DNA of 64,000 bases from Aliidiomarina iranensis (GCF_003987135.1 NZ_PIPJ01000003.1:1-64000), one strand, 5' to 3'. Counted from the first letter of the stretch, positions 9,993-18,771 are shown. Translations and numbers: made by a program. Notes: generated by a model from the letters alone, not told the origin.

Positions 9993-10023
9993 AAAAGCTA
10001 GCCACCATGTGGCTAGCTTTTTT
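9993..10023 (+). terminator. Terminator of the nqr operon
   Basis: A 13-bp stem (AAAAGCTAGCCAC at 9993-10005, GTGGCTAGCTTTT at 10009-10021) with loop CAT runs into a T tract. It separates nqrF from nqrM, so nqrM probably needs its own promoter or read-through. Confidence 0.92.
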
Positions 10024-10061
10024 ATATTTAAAAACAACGAACGAGCCTTAATGAAGGAACA

Positions 10062-10090
10062 ATGAAAACTTTGTTAAAACGCGTTATAAT
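10062..10090 (+). promoter_or_regulatory. Putative promoter of nqrM
   Basis: A perfect TATAAT lies at 10085-10090, about 40 bases before the nqrM start and downstream of the nqr terminator. The best -35 at 17-base spacing is ATGAAA (10062-10067), a 4 of 6 match. The strong -10 and position support it; the -35 is weak. Confidence 0.45.
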
Positions 10091-10129
10091 ATAACCTATT
10101 CGTGAAGTGTTTACCGAGAGGTGGTGAGA

Positions 10130-10363
10130 ATGGAAACATTAATTTTAGCCTTTGTGCTGATGCTGATTATTATCGCTGGTATGTCGATCGGATTTCTCCT
10201 ACAACGAAAAACCATTTCCGGTAGCTGCGGTGGGATTGGTGCTTTAGGTATGGAAAAAGCATGTGATTGCGATGATCCCTGCGATGACAAAAAAGCGCGG
10301 TTAGCGGCTGAACAAGAACGCAAGAAAAAAGAAGCAGCTTGGCAACAGAACAGAATTCATTAG
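10130..10363 (+). CDS. nqrM: NQR maturation protein NqrM
   Basis: A 77-residue protein (DUF539 family) with one N-terminal membrane helix and a cysteine-rich segment: SGSCGGIG followed by ACDCDDPCDD. NqrM is known to be required for assembly of active NQR, probably by delivering iron to the NqrD/NqrE site; its cysteines fit that role. The ATG at 10130 is chosen because GAGAGGTGG precedes it; in-frame GTG codons at 10121 and 10124 overlap that ribosome-binding site. The charged, Lys-rich tail is variable. A terminator follows directly. Confidence 0.93.
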   Translation: METLILAFVLMLIIIAGMSIGFLLQRKTISGSCGGIGALGMEKACDCDDPCDDKKARLAAEQERKKKEAAWQQNRIH

Positions 10364-10368
10364 TTTTT

Positions 10369-10393
10369 AAAAGAGGCGCATAGCGCCTTTTTT
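10369..10393 (+). terminator. Terminator after nqrM
   Basis: A short GC-rich stem (AGGCGC at 10374-10379, GCGCCT at 10383-10388) with loop ATA and a T run. It ends the nqrM transcript ahead of the cysteine desulfurase fusion gene. Confidence 0.85.
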
Positions 10394-10450
10394 ATTGCCC
10401 GCAATTCTATATAATAAATTTCTATAAGTTATTCTTCTTTGGAGTGTTAA

Positions 10451-12250
10451 GTGCCTTACCTTTGTGTGCCCGAAATTTTCCTCGATGCTAATGCAACTAC
10501 ACCTGTTTTACCGGAAATATTCGAAGTAATGCAGAATGTGTGCTGTTCTCAATATGGTAACCCAAGTAGCTCCCACCTTGCCGGCACTAAACCAAAGAAG
10601 ATTCTTGCTGATACACGCACGGCAGCCGCTGAATTATTCAATGTTAACGATGGTCGTTTTATTTTTAATAGTGGAGCTACCGAGGGAATCAACACCGCGG
10701 TTCTCTCTGCTCTAGCACCATACACTGGGAGTGAACAAACCAGAAAGTGCCTGCTCTATGGAGCAACTGAGCACAAAGCCGTACCGGAGGCCTTGAAGCA
10801 TTGGAATCAGGTATTAGGCCTGAAGGCTCAGCTATTAGAAATTCCTACTAATCAGTTCGGTGAGCTTGATCTAGAGTTCATAGAAAAAAACCTTAGTAAG
10901 GCCCTAATGCTCTGCACCATGGGCGCTAACAACGAAACTGGCGTTGTGCAAAACTTAGAAGAAGTAAACAGCCTGCTGAACCACAGTAGCAAAGTGCCTT
11001 GGCTAGTGGATAGTGTACAAGTTCTCGGTAAAGTGCCGCTTGATCTTGGTAAGCTAGCGATTGATTACGCTACATTTTCTGCCCATAAGTTGTATGGACC
11101 AAAAGGTACCGGTTGTTTATTTGTCCGCGATAGCGCGCCTTACACGCCCTTACAGCAAGGAGGAGGGCAAGAATGTGGGGAACGCGGTGGTACGGAAAAC
11201 ATGGCGGGAATTGCCGCGCTTGGAAGAATTTTTCAGTGGTTAAAAGCACCTGGCACTAGCCCTTTTCAGGACATGAATCAACTCTTGGCTTATCGAGATC
11301 AGATATTGAGTGCTTTACGCCACCTGTTCCCAGATCTAGTGCTTAATCAACCTTACCCGGGGAGTTTACCAACTACACTTAACTTTGCGGTTCCTGGGTT
11401 TGATTCTTCACAGCTTATAGCTATGTTTGATGCTGCTGGCATTCGCGTTAGTGCAGGCTCTGCATGCAGCAAAGGACGCCCACAAAGTTTCGTTTTAAAA
11501 GCCATGGGGCTTCCAAGCTGGCAATGCGAGGGCGCTATTCGATTATCATTTGGGCCGGCTTCGAGCCCGGAATTTATTCAGCAAGTTACCCAGCGAATCG
11601 AAGAGATGGCAAAGCGCCGAAACGCAACAGCAACACCTACTAACAATGAACTTTGGGTGCCAGACCCATTTGCGCTAGGGTTTGCAGGGTTTGCTGATAA
11701 CGTTAATAAAACACTTTATTACGCAGGCGATATTCTACAAGTAGAGCAGTATCTTCAACAGAGATTTTCGAACTCTGAGTGGCAATTAACCAAGTTAGAG
11801 GCGGGTAAACATGAATTCGGCGATTTCTTTTTTAAGATTGCTGATGCAAACCATTTCACTATTGGTCATAACTACACCGGTAATGCGCTCGCTTTCACAA
11901 GTGGAGGCGTGGTGATCACAGAGAAACAATGTGAAGATGTTGAAATCATATCAGCAGAAGAAGTTATCCGCCGAAATTTCGTTTTAATCGACGTGCGTGA
12001 ACGCCTTGAATTCACCATGCAGAGCTTAACCGATACCGAGTATTCGGTTATCGAAAGTGAACGGCATGATTGGTGCAGGTTAGCGCTTAGTTATACCCAT
12101 GATAAGGCAACTGAGGCTGCGATAACGGTTTGTCGCTCTGGTGGGCGGAGTTTGAAAGCAGCCGCGCTTATCCATGCGGCGAGTAGGGCGAAAGTGTACT
12201 CTTGCTCAGATGGCGCAACCGACATCTTCCAACTACTCGCTGAAAAGTAG
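10451..12250 (+). CDS. Cysteine desulfurase-rhodanese fusion protein
   Basis: A 599-residue protein with two recognisable enzymes. Residues 8-390 are a class V aminotransferase of the NifS/IscS type: ATEHKA (His108), the pyridoxal-phosphate lysine in SAHKLYGPKG (Lys213), the RGGTEN block, and the persulfide cysteine in SAGSACSKG (Cys339). Residues about 500-599 are a rhodanese domain with VLIDVRERLEF and active-site loop CRSGGRS (Cys561). A segment around 400-495 between them is not recognised. The fusion suggests sulfur is passed from Cys339 to Cys561 within one chain. The GTG start has GGAG 7 bases upstream. It sits behind nqrM, so a role in iron-sulfur maturation of NQR is possible but unproven. 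Housekeeping IscS is shorter and lacks the rhodanese tail. Confidence 0.85.
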   Translation: MPYLCVPEIFLDANATTPVLPEIFEVMQNVCCSQYGNPSSSHLAGTKPKKILADTRTAAAELFNVNDGRFIFNSGATEGINTAVLSALAPYTGSEQTRKCLLYGATEHKAVPEALKHWNQVLGLKAQLLEIPTNQFGELDLEFIEKNLSKALMLCTMGANNETGVVQNLEEVNSLLNHSSKVPWLVDSVQVLGKVPLDLGKLAIDYATFSAHKLYGPKGTGCLFVRDSAPYTPLQQGGGQECGERGGTENMAGIAALGRIFQWLKAPGTSPFQDMNQLLAYRDQILSALRHLFPDLVLNQPYPGSLPTTLNFAVPGFDSSQLIAMFDAAGIRVSAGSACSKGRPQSFVLKAMGLPSWQCEGAIRLSFGPASSPEFIQQVTQRIEEMAKRRNATATPTNNELWVPDPFALGFAGFADNVNKTLYYAGDILQVEQYLQQRFSNSEWQLTKLEAGKHEFGDFFFKIADANHFTIGHNYTGNALAFTSGGVVITEKQCEDVEIISAEEVIRRNFVLIDVRERLEFTMQSLTDTEYSVIESERHDWCRLALSYTHDKATEAAITVCRSGGRSLKAAALIHAASRAKVYSCSDGATDIFQLLAEK

Positions 12251-12280
12251 CTTCAGTTAAAGCTTTCAGCAGTGATAACA

Positions 12281-12320
12281 ATGAGTTGAGATCGTTATAG
12301 AGTGAACGATTTCAACTCAT
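12281..12320. other. Long hairpin at a convergent gene junction
   Basis: A 16-bp inverted repeat (12281-12296 and 12305-12320) with one G-U-compatible mismatch and an 8-base loop. It covers the stop codon of the minus-strand propeller gene and lies 30 bases after the desulfurase fusion stop. There is no T run on either side, so it may act as a 3' stabiliser or weak bidirectional terminator. Confidence 0.6.
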
Positions 12321-13290
12321 GGTCTGGTGTAATTAACCAACAGCTATCAACACTGCTGCAAGAAAGCGCAATCGCACCGTTATCAAGAGCGGGAAGCCAA
12401 TCAGCTCCCAAATCGTTAGATTTGTGCACGCCAGTTTCATTGCCTGCTAAAACCCAATCACCAACGGTTATCATCAATGTCAGTGGCCCGTTTACCGGCG
12501 GAGCTGATAATTCGGTAAACTCGCCGCGCTGATAACGGTAAAATTCTGGAGCTCCATTTTCAGCGCCTCCTGCCAAGAGAAAATCTTCCATCCCTAATAC
12601 CGCTACCGAGTGTATTCCATTGCCGGAACCAGCGGTTAATGGCGTTTCAACCACCTGAAAACGAAGTCCCGCAGCACTTTTATATATCAAACGAGCCTGA
12701 TCTGCGCCTTTTGTCCCCATTACCCAAAAATTATTGTCATGAACAACGCAGTTGCCGAATTCGCTCCCACTTTCATTCATAAGGGCACGCTCAGAGAATC
12801 CGCTGCGGGTGCCTATCCAATTACTGCTATTAGAGCTTCGAATAACGTGCCAATCATCTAGGTTTGTTTCCCCAAGAATCCAACCTTCTCCCTCGGGAAT
12901 CATATCGAAGCAATGTAAAAACTCATCACCATTGCCCCGATGTAGAGTGCTCCAACTGAAACCTCCGTTTCTACTTCGCACGAGTCGGCTGCGTTCACCT
13001 CTTCCACTGGAGAGGGCGAAAGCATGCCGTTCATCATAGGCAATAATTTGTCGGATATTAAGGTTGCTGCTGCGGCCTCCGGGTGTTGATACATTCCAGG
13101 TTTGGCCAGTATCGCTACTTACTGCGATTTGGCCATCGTGGCTGCCTATCCAAATAATATCGGAATCTACAACATAAAGGCTTGACCAATCAGCAGTTGG
13201 AAGTTCGCTGCTTTCGGTTGCTAGAGTTGGCGCACATAACGTTGCGAACATTAATGAAAATAACCAATACTTTCTTTTTCGAATCGCCAT
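12295..13290 (-). CDS. Secreted YCF48/BNR-like beta-propeller protein
   Basis: A 331-residue protein with a signal peptide (cleavage likely after TLATE-region, about residue 24) and repeated Asp-box-like units: SSDTGQTW, SRNGGFSW and KSNDLGADW, each preceded by strands typical of a BNR/YCF48 propeller. Relatives are annotated as photosystem II stability factor-like or sialidase-like proteins in heterotrophs, where their function is unknown. No catalytic residues of a sialidase are seen. It is convergent with the desulfurase fusion gene and divergent from the CpcT-like gene. The exact periplasmic role cannot be stated. Confidence 0.72.
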   Translation of the reverse strand: MAIRKRKYWLFSLMFATLCAPTLATESSELPTADWSSLYVVDSDIIWIGSHDGQIAVSSDTGQTWNVSTPGGRSSNLNIRQIIAYDERHAFALSSGRGERSRLVRSRNGGFSWSTLHRGNGDEFLHCFDMIPEGEGWILGETNLDDWHVIRSSNSSNWIGTRSGFSERALMNESGSEFGNCVVHDNNFWVMGTKGADQARLIYKSAAGLRFQVVETPLTAGSGNGIHSVAVLGMEDFLLAGGAENGAPEFYRYQRGEFTELSAPPVNGPLTLMITVGDWVLAGNETGVHKSNDLGADWLPALDNGAIALSCSSVDSCWLITPDHELKSFTL

Positions 13291-13404
13291 AATTGCTTTT
13301 AATTCCTGTTACAGAGACAAAAGGTGCCTGTGTTATGATGTCACCAAGATACCATAGAAAACTGTTTCATACTGTTCAACACACCGAATCAAAAAGGCTG
13401 TAAT

Positions 13405-14481
13405 GTGAAATTAAGTGCCCTTAATCTGTCTATTCTTTGTTTTCACCTGGCAGTGTTTGTTTACCTTTCCAGTTACTCGATAGCCACTATGGCTGCAGTA
13501 CCCGTAGCTAGCTTTGAATTAACGGACGCTGGAGCTAACGAAGCAACTACTCAGTTGGCGCAAAGTTCGCAATCGTTGCAGGATTTAACACCAGAGGCAC
13601 AACAAGAACGATTGATAGATTGGCTAACTGGTGAGTTCTCAAATTTACGATATGTTTTTGAATTTGGACCAGTAGGTGGTTATCCACCATTATTGTTGAA
13701 GCAGCAGCGAGTGCCCTTAATGGATGGTGAATACGGGGTGTTGGTTGAACAAAGTTGGTTAGCGGCGCCTGAGCGGATTTATCGCCGACATTTGTATCGT
13801 TTTCGACAACCGCGTTTCAGTGACGACATTATACAAGAGGTATATGTAGTGCCGAATAACTTCGCTGGGTCGTTTATAAGTGAGGATGGATTTTCAGCAG
13901 AGCTTGATTTGATGTCAGGCTGCAGTATTCGTTGGCAAGTGAAAGCCAATGAGTTCGAGGGCTACCGAGATGGTAATCGATGTTCGTTCCGAAATGAGAA
14001 TAATCAGGTGGTTTCATGGACAACCCACCTTCGATTGAACGCTACGAATTACAATGTGGCTGATATGGCTTTTACAGATGATGGCGAGCAAGTGTTAGGT
14101 GATATCGAGGGAACGGGCTTGGTGTTGAATCGCATTCGCTTTTTTCAAGCTGAAATAGGCTACCTGCCAGCTGGTGCGGAGGCTGAAGATTTAAGCCAGT
14201 GGATGGTGGCACTACCGCAAAGGCCTTTACATGACCACGAACAGAGAATTCCCTTGATGAGCGGCGAAGATGGATTATTTCTTGGTCATGATATTCAGTT
14301 GATAGGTAATTTGCAGGAACCAGAGACATTACTTTTACGGCTGTATCGACAAACCGAGGATGAACCGTTTTTTGCAGAAGAGATGGAATACCAAGGCGAT
14401 GGTAAGTGGCGCGCAACCAGCGAACGGTTGCGCATCCAGTTATCGGTGGCAAACTCTATTGCTGAGCTGCTGCCGCATTAA
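13405..14481 (+). CDS. CpcT/CpeT-like protein with signal peptide
   Basis: A 358-residue protein with an N-terminal hydrophobic signal region (about 8-32). The middle (about 85-215) matches the CpcT/CpeT chromophore-lyase fold: LTGEFSN, RRHLYRFRQPRF, and the GCSIRW ... FEGYRDGNRCSF block with its two conserved cysteines. In cyanobacteria this family attaches bilins to phycobiliproteins; heterotrophic marine bacteria carry secreted relatives of unknown role. The C-terminal part (about 230-358) is shorter but seems to repeat similar strands (RIPLMSGEDG compares with RVPLMDGEYG), hinting at an internal duplication. Its end overlaps the convergent nuclease gene by 26 bases. Function is not assigned. 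Confidence 0.75.
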   Translation: MKLSALNLSILCFHLAVFVYLSSYSIATMAAVPVASFELTDAGANEATTQLAQSSQSLQDLTPEAQQERLIDWLTGEFSNLRYVFEFGPVGGYPPLLLKQQRVPLMDGEYGVLVEQSWLAAPERIYRRHLYRFRQPRFSDDIIQEVYVVPNNFAGSFISEDGFSAELDLMSGCSIRWQVKANEFEGYRDGNRCSFRNENNQVVSWTTHLRLNATNYNVADMAFTDDGEQVLGDIEGTGLVLNRIRFFQAEIGYLPAGAEAEDLSQWMVALPQRPLHDHEQRIPLMSGEDGLFLGHDIQLIGNLQEPETLLLRLYRQTEDEPFFAEEMEYQGDGKWRATSERLRIQLSVANSIAELLPH

Positions 14482-15256
14482 TGATTAGAGCCATCCGTTG
14501 GGCAGATTGAATTAACTGCTGCTCAACAATGGGCCGCGCTTGATTGAAATAGATTTCGCCCAGCTCAGCATTGTTCTCTAAGTCCGCATAGGCATGGCGG
14601 CGAGCTAGTTGATAGGATTCATTTGCCCAATCAATCAAAGCCGCATGCCAATCACTGGAAGTAACCGTTGGTAGTGGATGCAATGCCGCTTGCTCGCTAG
14701 GGTTTGGCATTAAATCCATGCCCCGAATCATAATGCTATCCCAAAGCCGATGTAGATTCATTTCCGCACCAAAGAATGTAACTCGAATATCATTCCCGCC
14801 TCGATCTTCTTGATAACCAAGATGCAAAGGCTGATGCATATCCGTTATCCAATGAGAAAAGGTGCGGAGTGCTTCGCCTTGCACTTGTAAGCTTTGGTTT
14901 GTATCGAACATTACTTCAATGTCATTCATTGCCGCGCCAACAACACAGCGGCGGTTTGGGCAATCCCTTTGCATATCAAGCTGTGCTTCCTCGGGCGGAA
15001 TATTTGCGTAATGAAGCGGGCCGAGGAATTGGCCTTCTTCACTTCCACGAACGCGATCTGCCCAAGTGGTAACAACCGAAAGGGAGGGCTCATTCACTTT
15101 TTGTAAGCGCTCACTTACCCACATTTTTGCTTCTGGAGTTAAATACTCCCAAGCCAAAGCTCCAATATATTCATGGCCTTGAAAACCCCAGCTCATAACC
15201 CGCGCTGGAATTATTAGCACGAGGCCGATACAGATAATACTAACGAGTTTGCGCAT
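14456..15256 (-). CDS. S1/P1-family zinc nuclease
   Basis: A 266-residue secreted nuclease. After a signal peptide ending at MS, the mature protein would begin with Trp (WGFQGHEYIG), whose amino terminus is the first zinc ligand in S1/P1 enzymes. Other ligands are visible in order: GFQGH, WADRVR, LHYANIP, HWITDMHQPLH and NLHRLWDS. The family cleaves single-stranded DNA and RNA at phosphodiester bonds with three zinc ions and probably serves nucleic acid scavenging in the periplasm or outside. It overlaps the upstream yciK-like gene by 17 bases, so the two are likely cotranscribed, and overlaps the CpcT-like gene tail to tail. Confidence 0.9.
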   Translation of the reverse strand: MRKLVSIICIGLVLIIPARVMSWGFQGHEYIGALAWEYLTPEAKMWVSERLQKVNEPSLSVVTTWADRVRGSEEGQFLGPLHYANIPPEEAQLDMQRDCPNRRCVVGAAMNDIEVMFDTNQSLQVQGEALRTFSHWITDMHQPLHLGYQEDRGGNDIRVTFFGAEMNLHRLWDSIMIRGMDLMPNPSEQAALHPLPTVTSSDWHAALIDWANESYQLARRHAYADLENNAELGEIYFNQARPIVEQQLIQSAQRMALIINAAAAQQ

Positions 15257-15992
15257 CTACCGATTCTCCTGTGGTGCCGATACTATCATCAGCCATAAAA
15301 TACAAATACGTGGGCATTAAATCAGCAGGAGTTTTCAGTTTCGTGACGTCTTCTGCAGGATATGCTCGCGAGCGCATAGCAGTTCGTGTTGCCCCCGGGT
15401 TGATTACATTTACGCGTAATGTTGAGTTCTCATATTCATCGGCAAGGATTTGAGCCATGCCCTCAGTAGCGAACTTCGATACTGCATAAGGCCCCCAATG
15501 GGCACGGCCAGTTCGGCCTACGCCGGAAGAGGTAAAAACAATGGAGCCGTTCGGTGCAGCCAATAGTGCCGGTAGTAGGGCTTTTGTCATCATAAATTGA
15601 GCCGTAACATTCACTTGCATGATATCGTTCCAAGTTGGCAAATCGATATGTGCAAAGGGTGAAAGAACGCCGAGAATTGAGGCGTTATGCAGTAAACCAT
15701 CGAGCTTACCGAACTGATCGATGATCGTTGCCGCCATATCTCGGTAATGATTTTCTGTTGCGCCTTTCATGTCCAATGGAATAATAGCTGGCTCTGGGCC
15801 GCCTTGTGCTATGATTTCATCATAAACTGTTTCTAATTTTTTTGTAGTCCGGCCTAACAAGATCACGGTAGCACCGTGTTTTGCGAAGGTAAGCGCCGCT
15901 TCGCGGCCAATGCCATCACCGGCTCCGGTAACTAAGATAACTTTATTTTCTAAAGCGTTCTGAGGTGCATCAAAATTTTGCGTATTCAACAT
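15240..15992 (-). CDS. yciK: YciK-like short-chain dehydrogenase/reductase
   Basis: A 250-residue SDR with the TGAGDGIG cofactor-binding loop, HNAS, and the catalytic Ser plus YAVSK (Tyr/Lys). Spacing and sequence (MLNTQNFDAPQNALENKVILVTGAG; NPGATRTAMRSRAYP) resemble E. coli YciK, an oxidoreductase of unknown substrate. Family members bind NAD(P). Its 3' end overlaps the nuclease start by 17 bases. It is divergent from the lipase gene, with 210 bases between that hold the promoters. SDR class is certain; the yciK label is likely. Confidence 0.85.
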   Translation of the reverse strand: MLNTQNFDAPQNALENKVILVTGAGDGIGREAALTFAKHGATVILLGRTTKKLETVYDEIIAQGGPEPAIIPLDMKGATENHYRDMAATIIDQFGKLDGLLHNASILGVLSPFAHIDLPTWNDIMQVNVTAQFMMTKALLPALLAAPNGSIVFTSSGVGRTGRAHWGPYAVSKFATEGMAQILADEYENSTLRVNVINPGATRTAMRSRAYPAEDVTKLKTPADLMPTYLYFMADDSIGTTGESVDAQTR

Positions 15993-16118
15993 ATTTGCAA
16001 CTTTAAGTTGGTTGGGATGTTCCCTAAGTTTAACTGTTATTGTAAATTAACTCAGTAGAAGATCTAAAACACAACGAAAATTCTTTAATTATTATTAGCA
16101 GAAGTGTATAACTTTCTG

Positions 16119-16147
16119 TTAACGTCTTGTGAACCATCGGCTAAACT
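16119..16147 (+). promoter_or_regulatory. Candidate promoter of the VolA/Pla-1 lipase gene
   Basis: TTAACG (16119-16124) and TAAACT (16142-16147) are separated by 17 bases, each a 4 of 6 match to sigma-70 hexamers, about 55 bases before the start codon. Plausible but not strong. Confidence 0.35.
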
Positions 16148-16202
16148 CTAGCTTCCGCAAAGAGTAGCTTAGAATTAGAACAACAAGGATTGGGGAAACC
16201 TC

Positions 16203-18617
16203 ATGAAAAAACTGTTTCTGACATTAGCAATTACTTCAACGCTTGGGCTTGCAGCGTGTACGCCCGACGGCGAAGATGCGCCAGTAACTCAAGAAGATGT
16301 ACAGGTACCTTTTGCCCGGGTTACTTTCGACCCGGGTAACGGTAACTTAGCAGTTCCGAGTGATATCTTGCTTGGTGGGACAACTGACGGCACACTAAAT
16401 ATTCCAGTAGACGATATCACTGATTTTAGTGACCCTCAAAATGCTATCAACGCACTTGATGGCTGGTCGACTGCCATGCCGTTAAGTTTCACGTTCACAT
16501 TGCCAAATGATGTTGGCATCGATGCTGCTTCGGTATCTGCTGCCGGCTCTGTTCGTCTGTTTAAAGTAATTATGGGTGCTGATACTAGCGATCCAGATTG
16601 TGCTACTGCGCCTGCAGGCACTGCTTGTAAGTTCGTTGGCGAATTACAAAATGGGCAAGATTTCACCGTTACTTACAGCGACGGTCAGTTACAGGTAATT
16701 CCATTAACACCATACGAACCAAAAACTGGCTACATCGCAGTACTTACGGATCAAATCAGCGACAGCTTAGGTCGTCCGGTTCGTCCATCATCTACATATT
16801 TCCTTTTACGTAAGCCTATCGCAACCGACCCAATCGGTGGCGCGCAAGAACAGCAATTACAGGGTATCATTAACAGCCACTTAAATGTGTTAGCGCAAGG
16901 TGGTGTAGATACTGAGAGCGTAATTTATAGTTCTGGCTTCACTACTCAATCGATTGGCGACGTTCTTGATGTCACTAAGCAGTTATTGTTACGTGATGAT
17001 TTACGCCCAACGATGACATCTAATCCGATCGGCCAAACAGCTGCTGATCTACTTGGTATTCCGCAAGAAGCAGGCCAACAATATTTTGTTGCTAGTGCAG
17101 CGCAAATTCATGTTGGGCAAGTAACGTTGCCATACTACAGTGGTGTACCAACAGCTGAGAATCCTACAGCACCTTTATCTGAGAGCTGGAAAGCAGGGTT
17201 TGTCAGCCCAATCTCTATTATTTTGGGCGTTCAATCTGGTGCGGTATCGGTTGAAGATTTAGTAGCCATTGGTGTCGATCCTGCAAATCTTGCGAATCCA
17301 GCAAGTTTGGCCGGGCAAGTGCCTTACGAAGCTGCAGCTGATACTGCGTTAGTAGAATTAGATCGCTTCCGCCACTTAACTAAATTTAACCCAATTCCAC
17401 GCCCAACTACGGTTAATCAGGTTCCATTGATGATGTCGGTACCTGATGTGAATACGGTGAATGCAGTGCGTGCGCAACTCGGCTTAGAAGCTATTAGCAT
17501 GCCGCAAGGCGGTTGGCCGGTTGTTATTTTCCAGCACGGTATTACCGGCGAGAAAACTAACTTCCTACCTATTGCCGGTACCCTAGCACTTTCAGGGCAC
17601 GCTGTAGTAGCCATCGACCATCCATTGCATGGCGATCGTGGTTTTGAAATTGAAAATGCCGCCGGTGATGTTGTGCGAGTTATCAACGCTTCTACGGGTA
17701 AAGGTGGTTCGCCTACTGATTACCTGAACCTAGGTAGCTTATTAACAGCACGTGATAACCTACGCCAATCTGTGGCTGATTTACTTGGCCTGCGTGTTGG
17801 GCTTAATTTCTCATCGGCAGCTGCGGCAGGCATGATTAACCCAACTGACGTGAAATTTGTTGGCCACTCGTTAGGCGCGATTGCGGGAACCAACTTTGTT
17901 GCTGTTGCGAACACACCACTAACCGGTGATTTAGCTCAAGCGCAAGGCCTGTTCCAAGTTCAGCAAGCAGCACTTGGTATGCCAGGTGGCGGGATTGCAC
18001 CTTTCTTGGTTGCTTCAGAGCGTTTCGGGCCGGTTATTGGTGGTCAGATTGCGTTCCAATCTTTCCCAGCGTTCCAAGATTTTGCGGTACAAGAAGCAAT
18101 TTCAAGTGGTATTGATCCACAATCACCAGCGTTCCTCGATTTCTTATCGGTAGCTTATGTGAGCTTCTATGAAAATGGGGTAGCTTCGGCAACGGATCAA
18201 GCGCAATTGCAAGCCACGTTGGCTCAATTCCAATTTGCCGCGCAAACGGTGGTAGATTCAGGTGACCCAATTAACTTTGCGGCACGTGTGGAAGCGACGG
18301 AAACACCGGTTTATCTCATTCAAGCGAATGGCGATAAAGTGGTACCGAATAGCACACCGCACCCACTTGGTGGCACTGCGCCATTGATTCGTGAACTTGG
18401 TTTAGCTATTGCAAGTGGCCCGATGATGTCTGAAGATGCGATTAGTGCGGCTGCTCGCTATGAGGGCGCAGGCCACTCGTCACTTCTGAACCCTGCGGAC
18501 GCTGATGCAGACCCAGCACTTGGCGCTGCTATCACTCAAGACATGCAGCAATCTATCGGTTTCTGGTTCGAAAGCCGTGGGCGTGTATTGAACATTTCTG
18601 CTGATTTAGTGAATTAG
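16203..18617 (+). CDS. VolA/Pla-1-family lipoprotein lipase
   Basis: An 804-residue exported protein with a lipoprotein signal (GLAACTP, Cys19). The layout is that of the VolA/Pla-1/cef lipase group of Vibrio and Aeromonas: an N-terminal domain of about 300 residues (starting VPFARVTFDPGNGNLAVPSD), then an alpha/beta-hydrolase domain with the HGITGEKTNF oxyanion region and the nucleophile elbow GHSLGA (Ser556). A late GAGHSSLLNP gives the likely catalytic His. VolA is a surface-exposed lysophospholipase; a similar surface role in releasing fatty acids from lipids is an inference. It is monocistronic and followed by a terminator. Confidence 0.88.
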   Translation: MKKLFLTLAITSTLGLAACTPDGEDAPVTQEDVQVPFARVTFDPGNGNLAVPSDILLGGTTDGTLNIPVDDITDFSDPQNAINALDGWSTAMPLSFTFTLPNDVGIDAASVSAAGSVRLFKVIMGADTSDPDCATAPAGTACKFVGELQNGQDFTVTYSDGQLQVIPLTPYEPKTGYIAVLTDQISDSLGRPVRPSSTYFLLRKPIATDPIGGAQEQQLQGIINSHLNVLAQGGVDTESVIYSSGFTTQSIGDVLDVTKQLLLRDDLRPTMTSNPIGQTAADLLGIPQEAGQQYFVASAAQIHVGQVTLPYYSGVPTAENPTAPLSESWKAGFVSPISIILGVQSGAVSVEDLVAIGVDPANLANPASLAGQVPYEAAADTALVELDRFRHLTKFNPIPRPTTVNQVPLMMSVPDVNTVNAVRAQLGLEAISMPQGGWPVVIFQHGITGEKTNFLPIAGTLALSGHAVVAIDHPLHGDRGFEIENAAGDVVRVINASTGKGGSPTDYLNLGSLLTARDNLRQSVADLLGLRVGLNFSSAAAAGMINPTDVKFVGHSLGAIAGTNFVAVANTPLTGDLAQAQGLFQVQQAALGMPGGGIAPFLVASERFGPVIGGQIAFQSFPAFQDFAVQEAISSGIDPQSPAFLDFLSVAYVSFYENGVASATDQAQLQATLAQFQFAAQTVVDSGDPINFAARVEATETPVYLIQANGDKVVPNSTPHPLGGTAPLIRELGLAIASGPMMSEDAISAAARYEGAGHSSLLNPADADADPALGAAITQDMQQSIGFWFESRGRVLNISADLVN

Positions 18618-18686
18618 TACTACACCGCAGAAAGGCAGAATGTTAGGGTACCGAGTAGTACCCACTAACATTTGCATAAAAAGAAC

Positions 18687-18712
18687 AAGGCCAGCTTTTT
18701 AGCTGGCCTTTT
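18687..18712 (+). terminator. Terminator after the lipase gene
   Basis: A stem AAGGCCAGCT (18687-18696) and AGCTGGCCTT (18701-18710) with a four-T loop, followed by TT. It lies about 70 bases beyond the lipase stop. Confidence 0.88.
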
Positions 18713-18771
18713 GCTTTGTTGTGATAACGCATAAAATACATCTTTGATACACACAGAAGGGTTAAAATATA

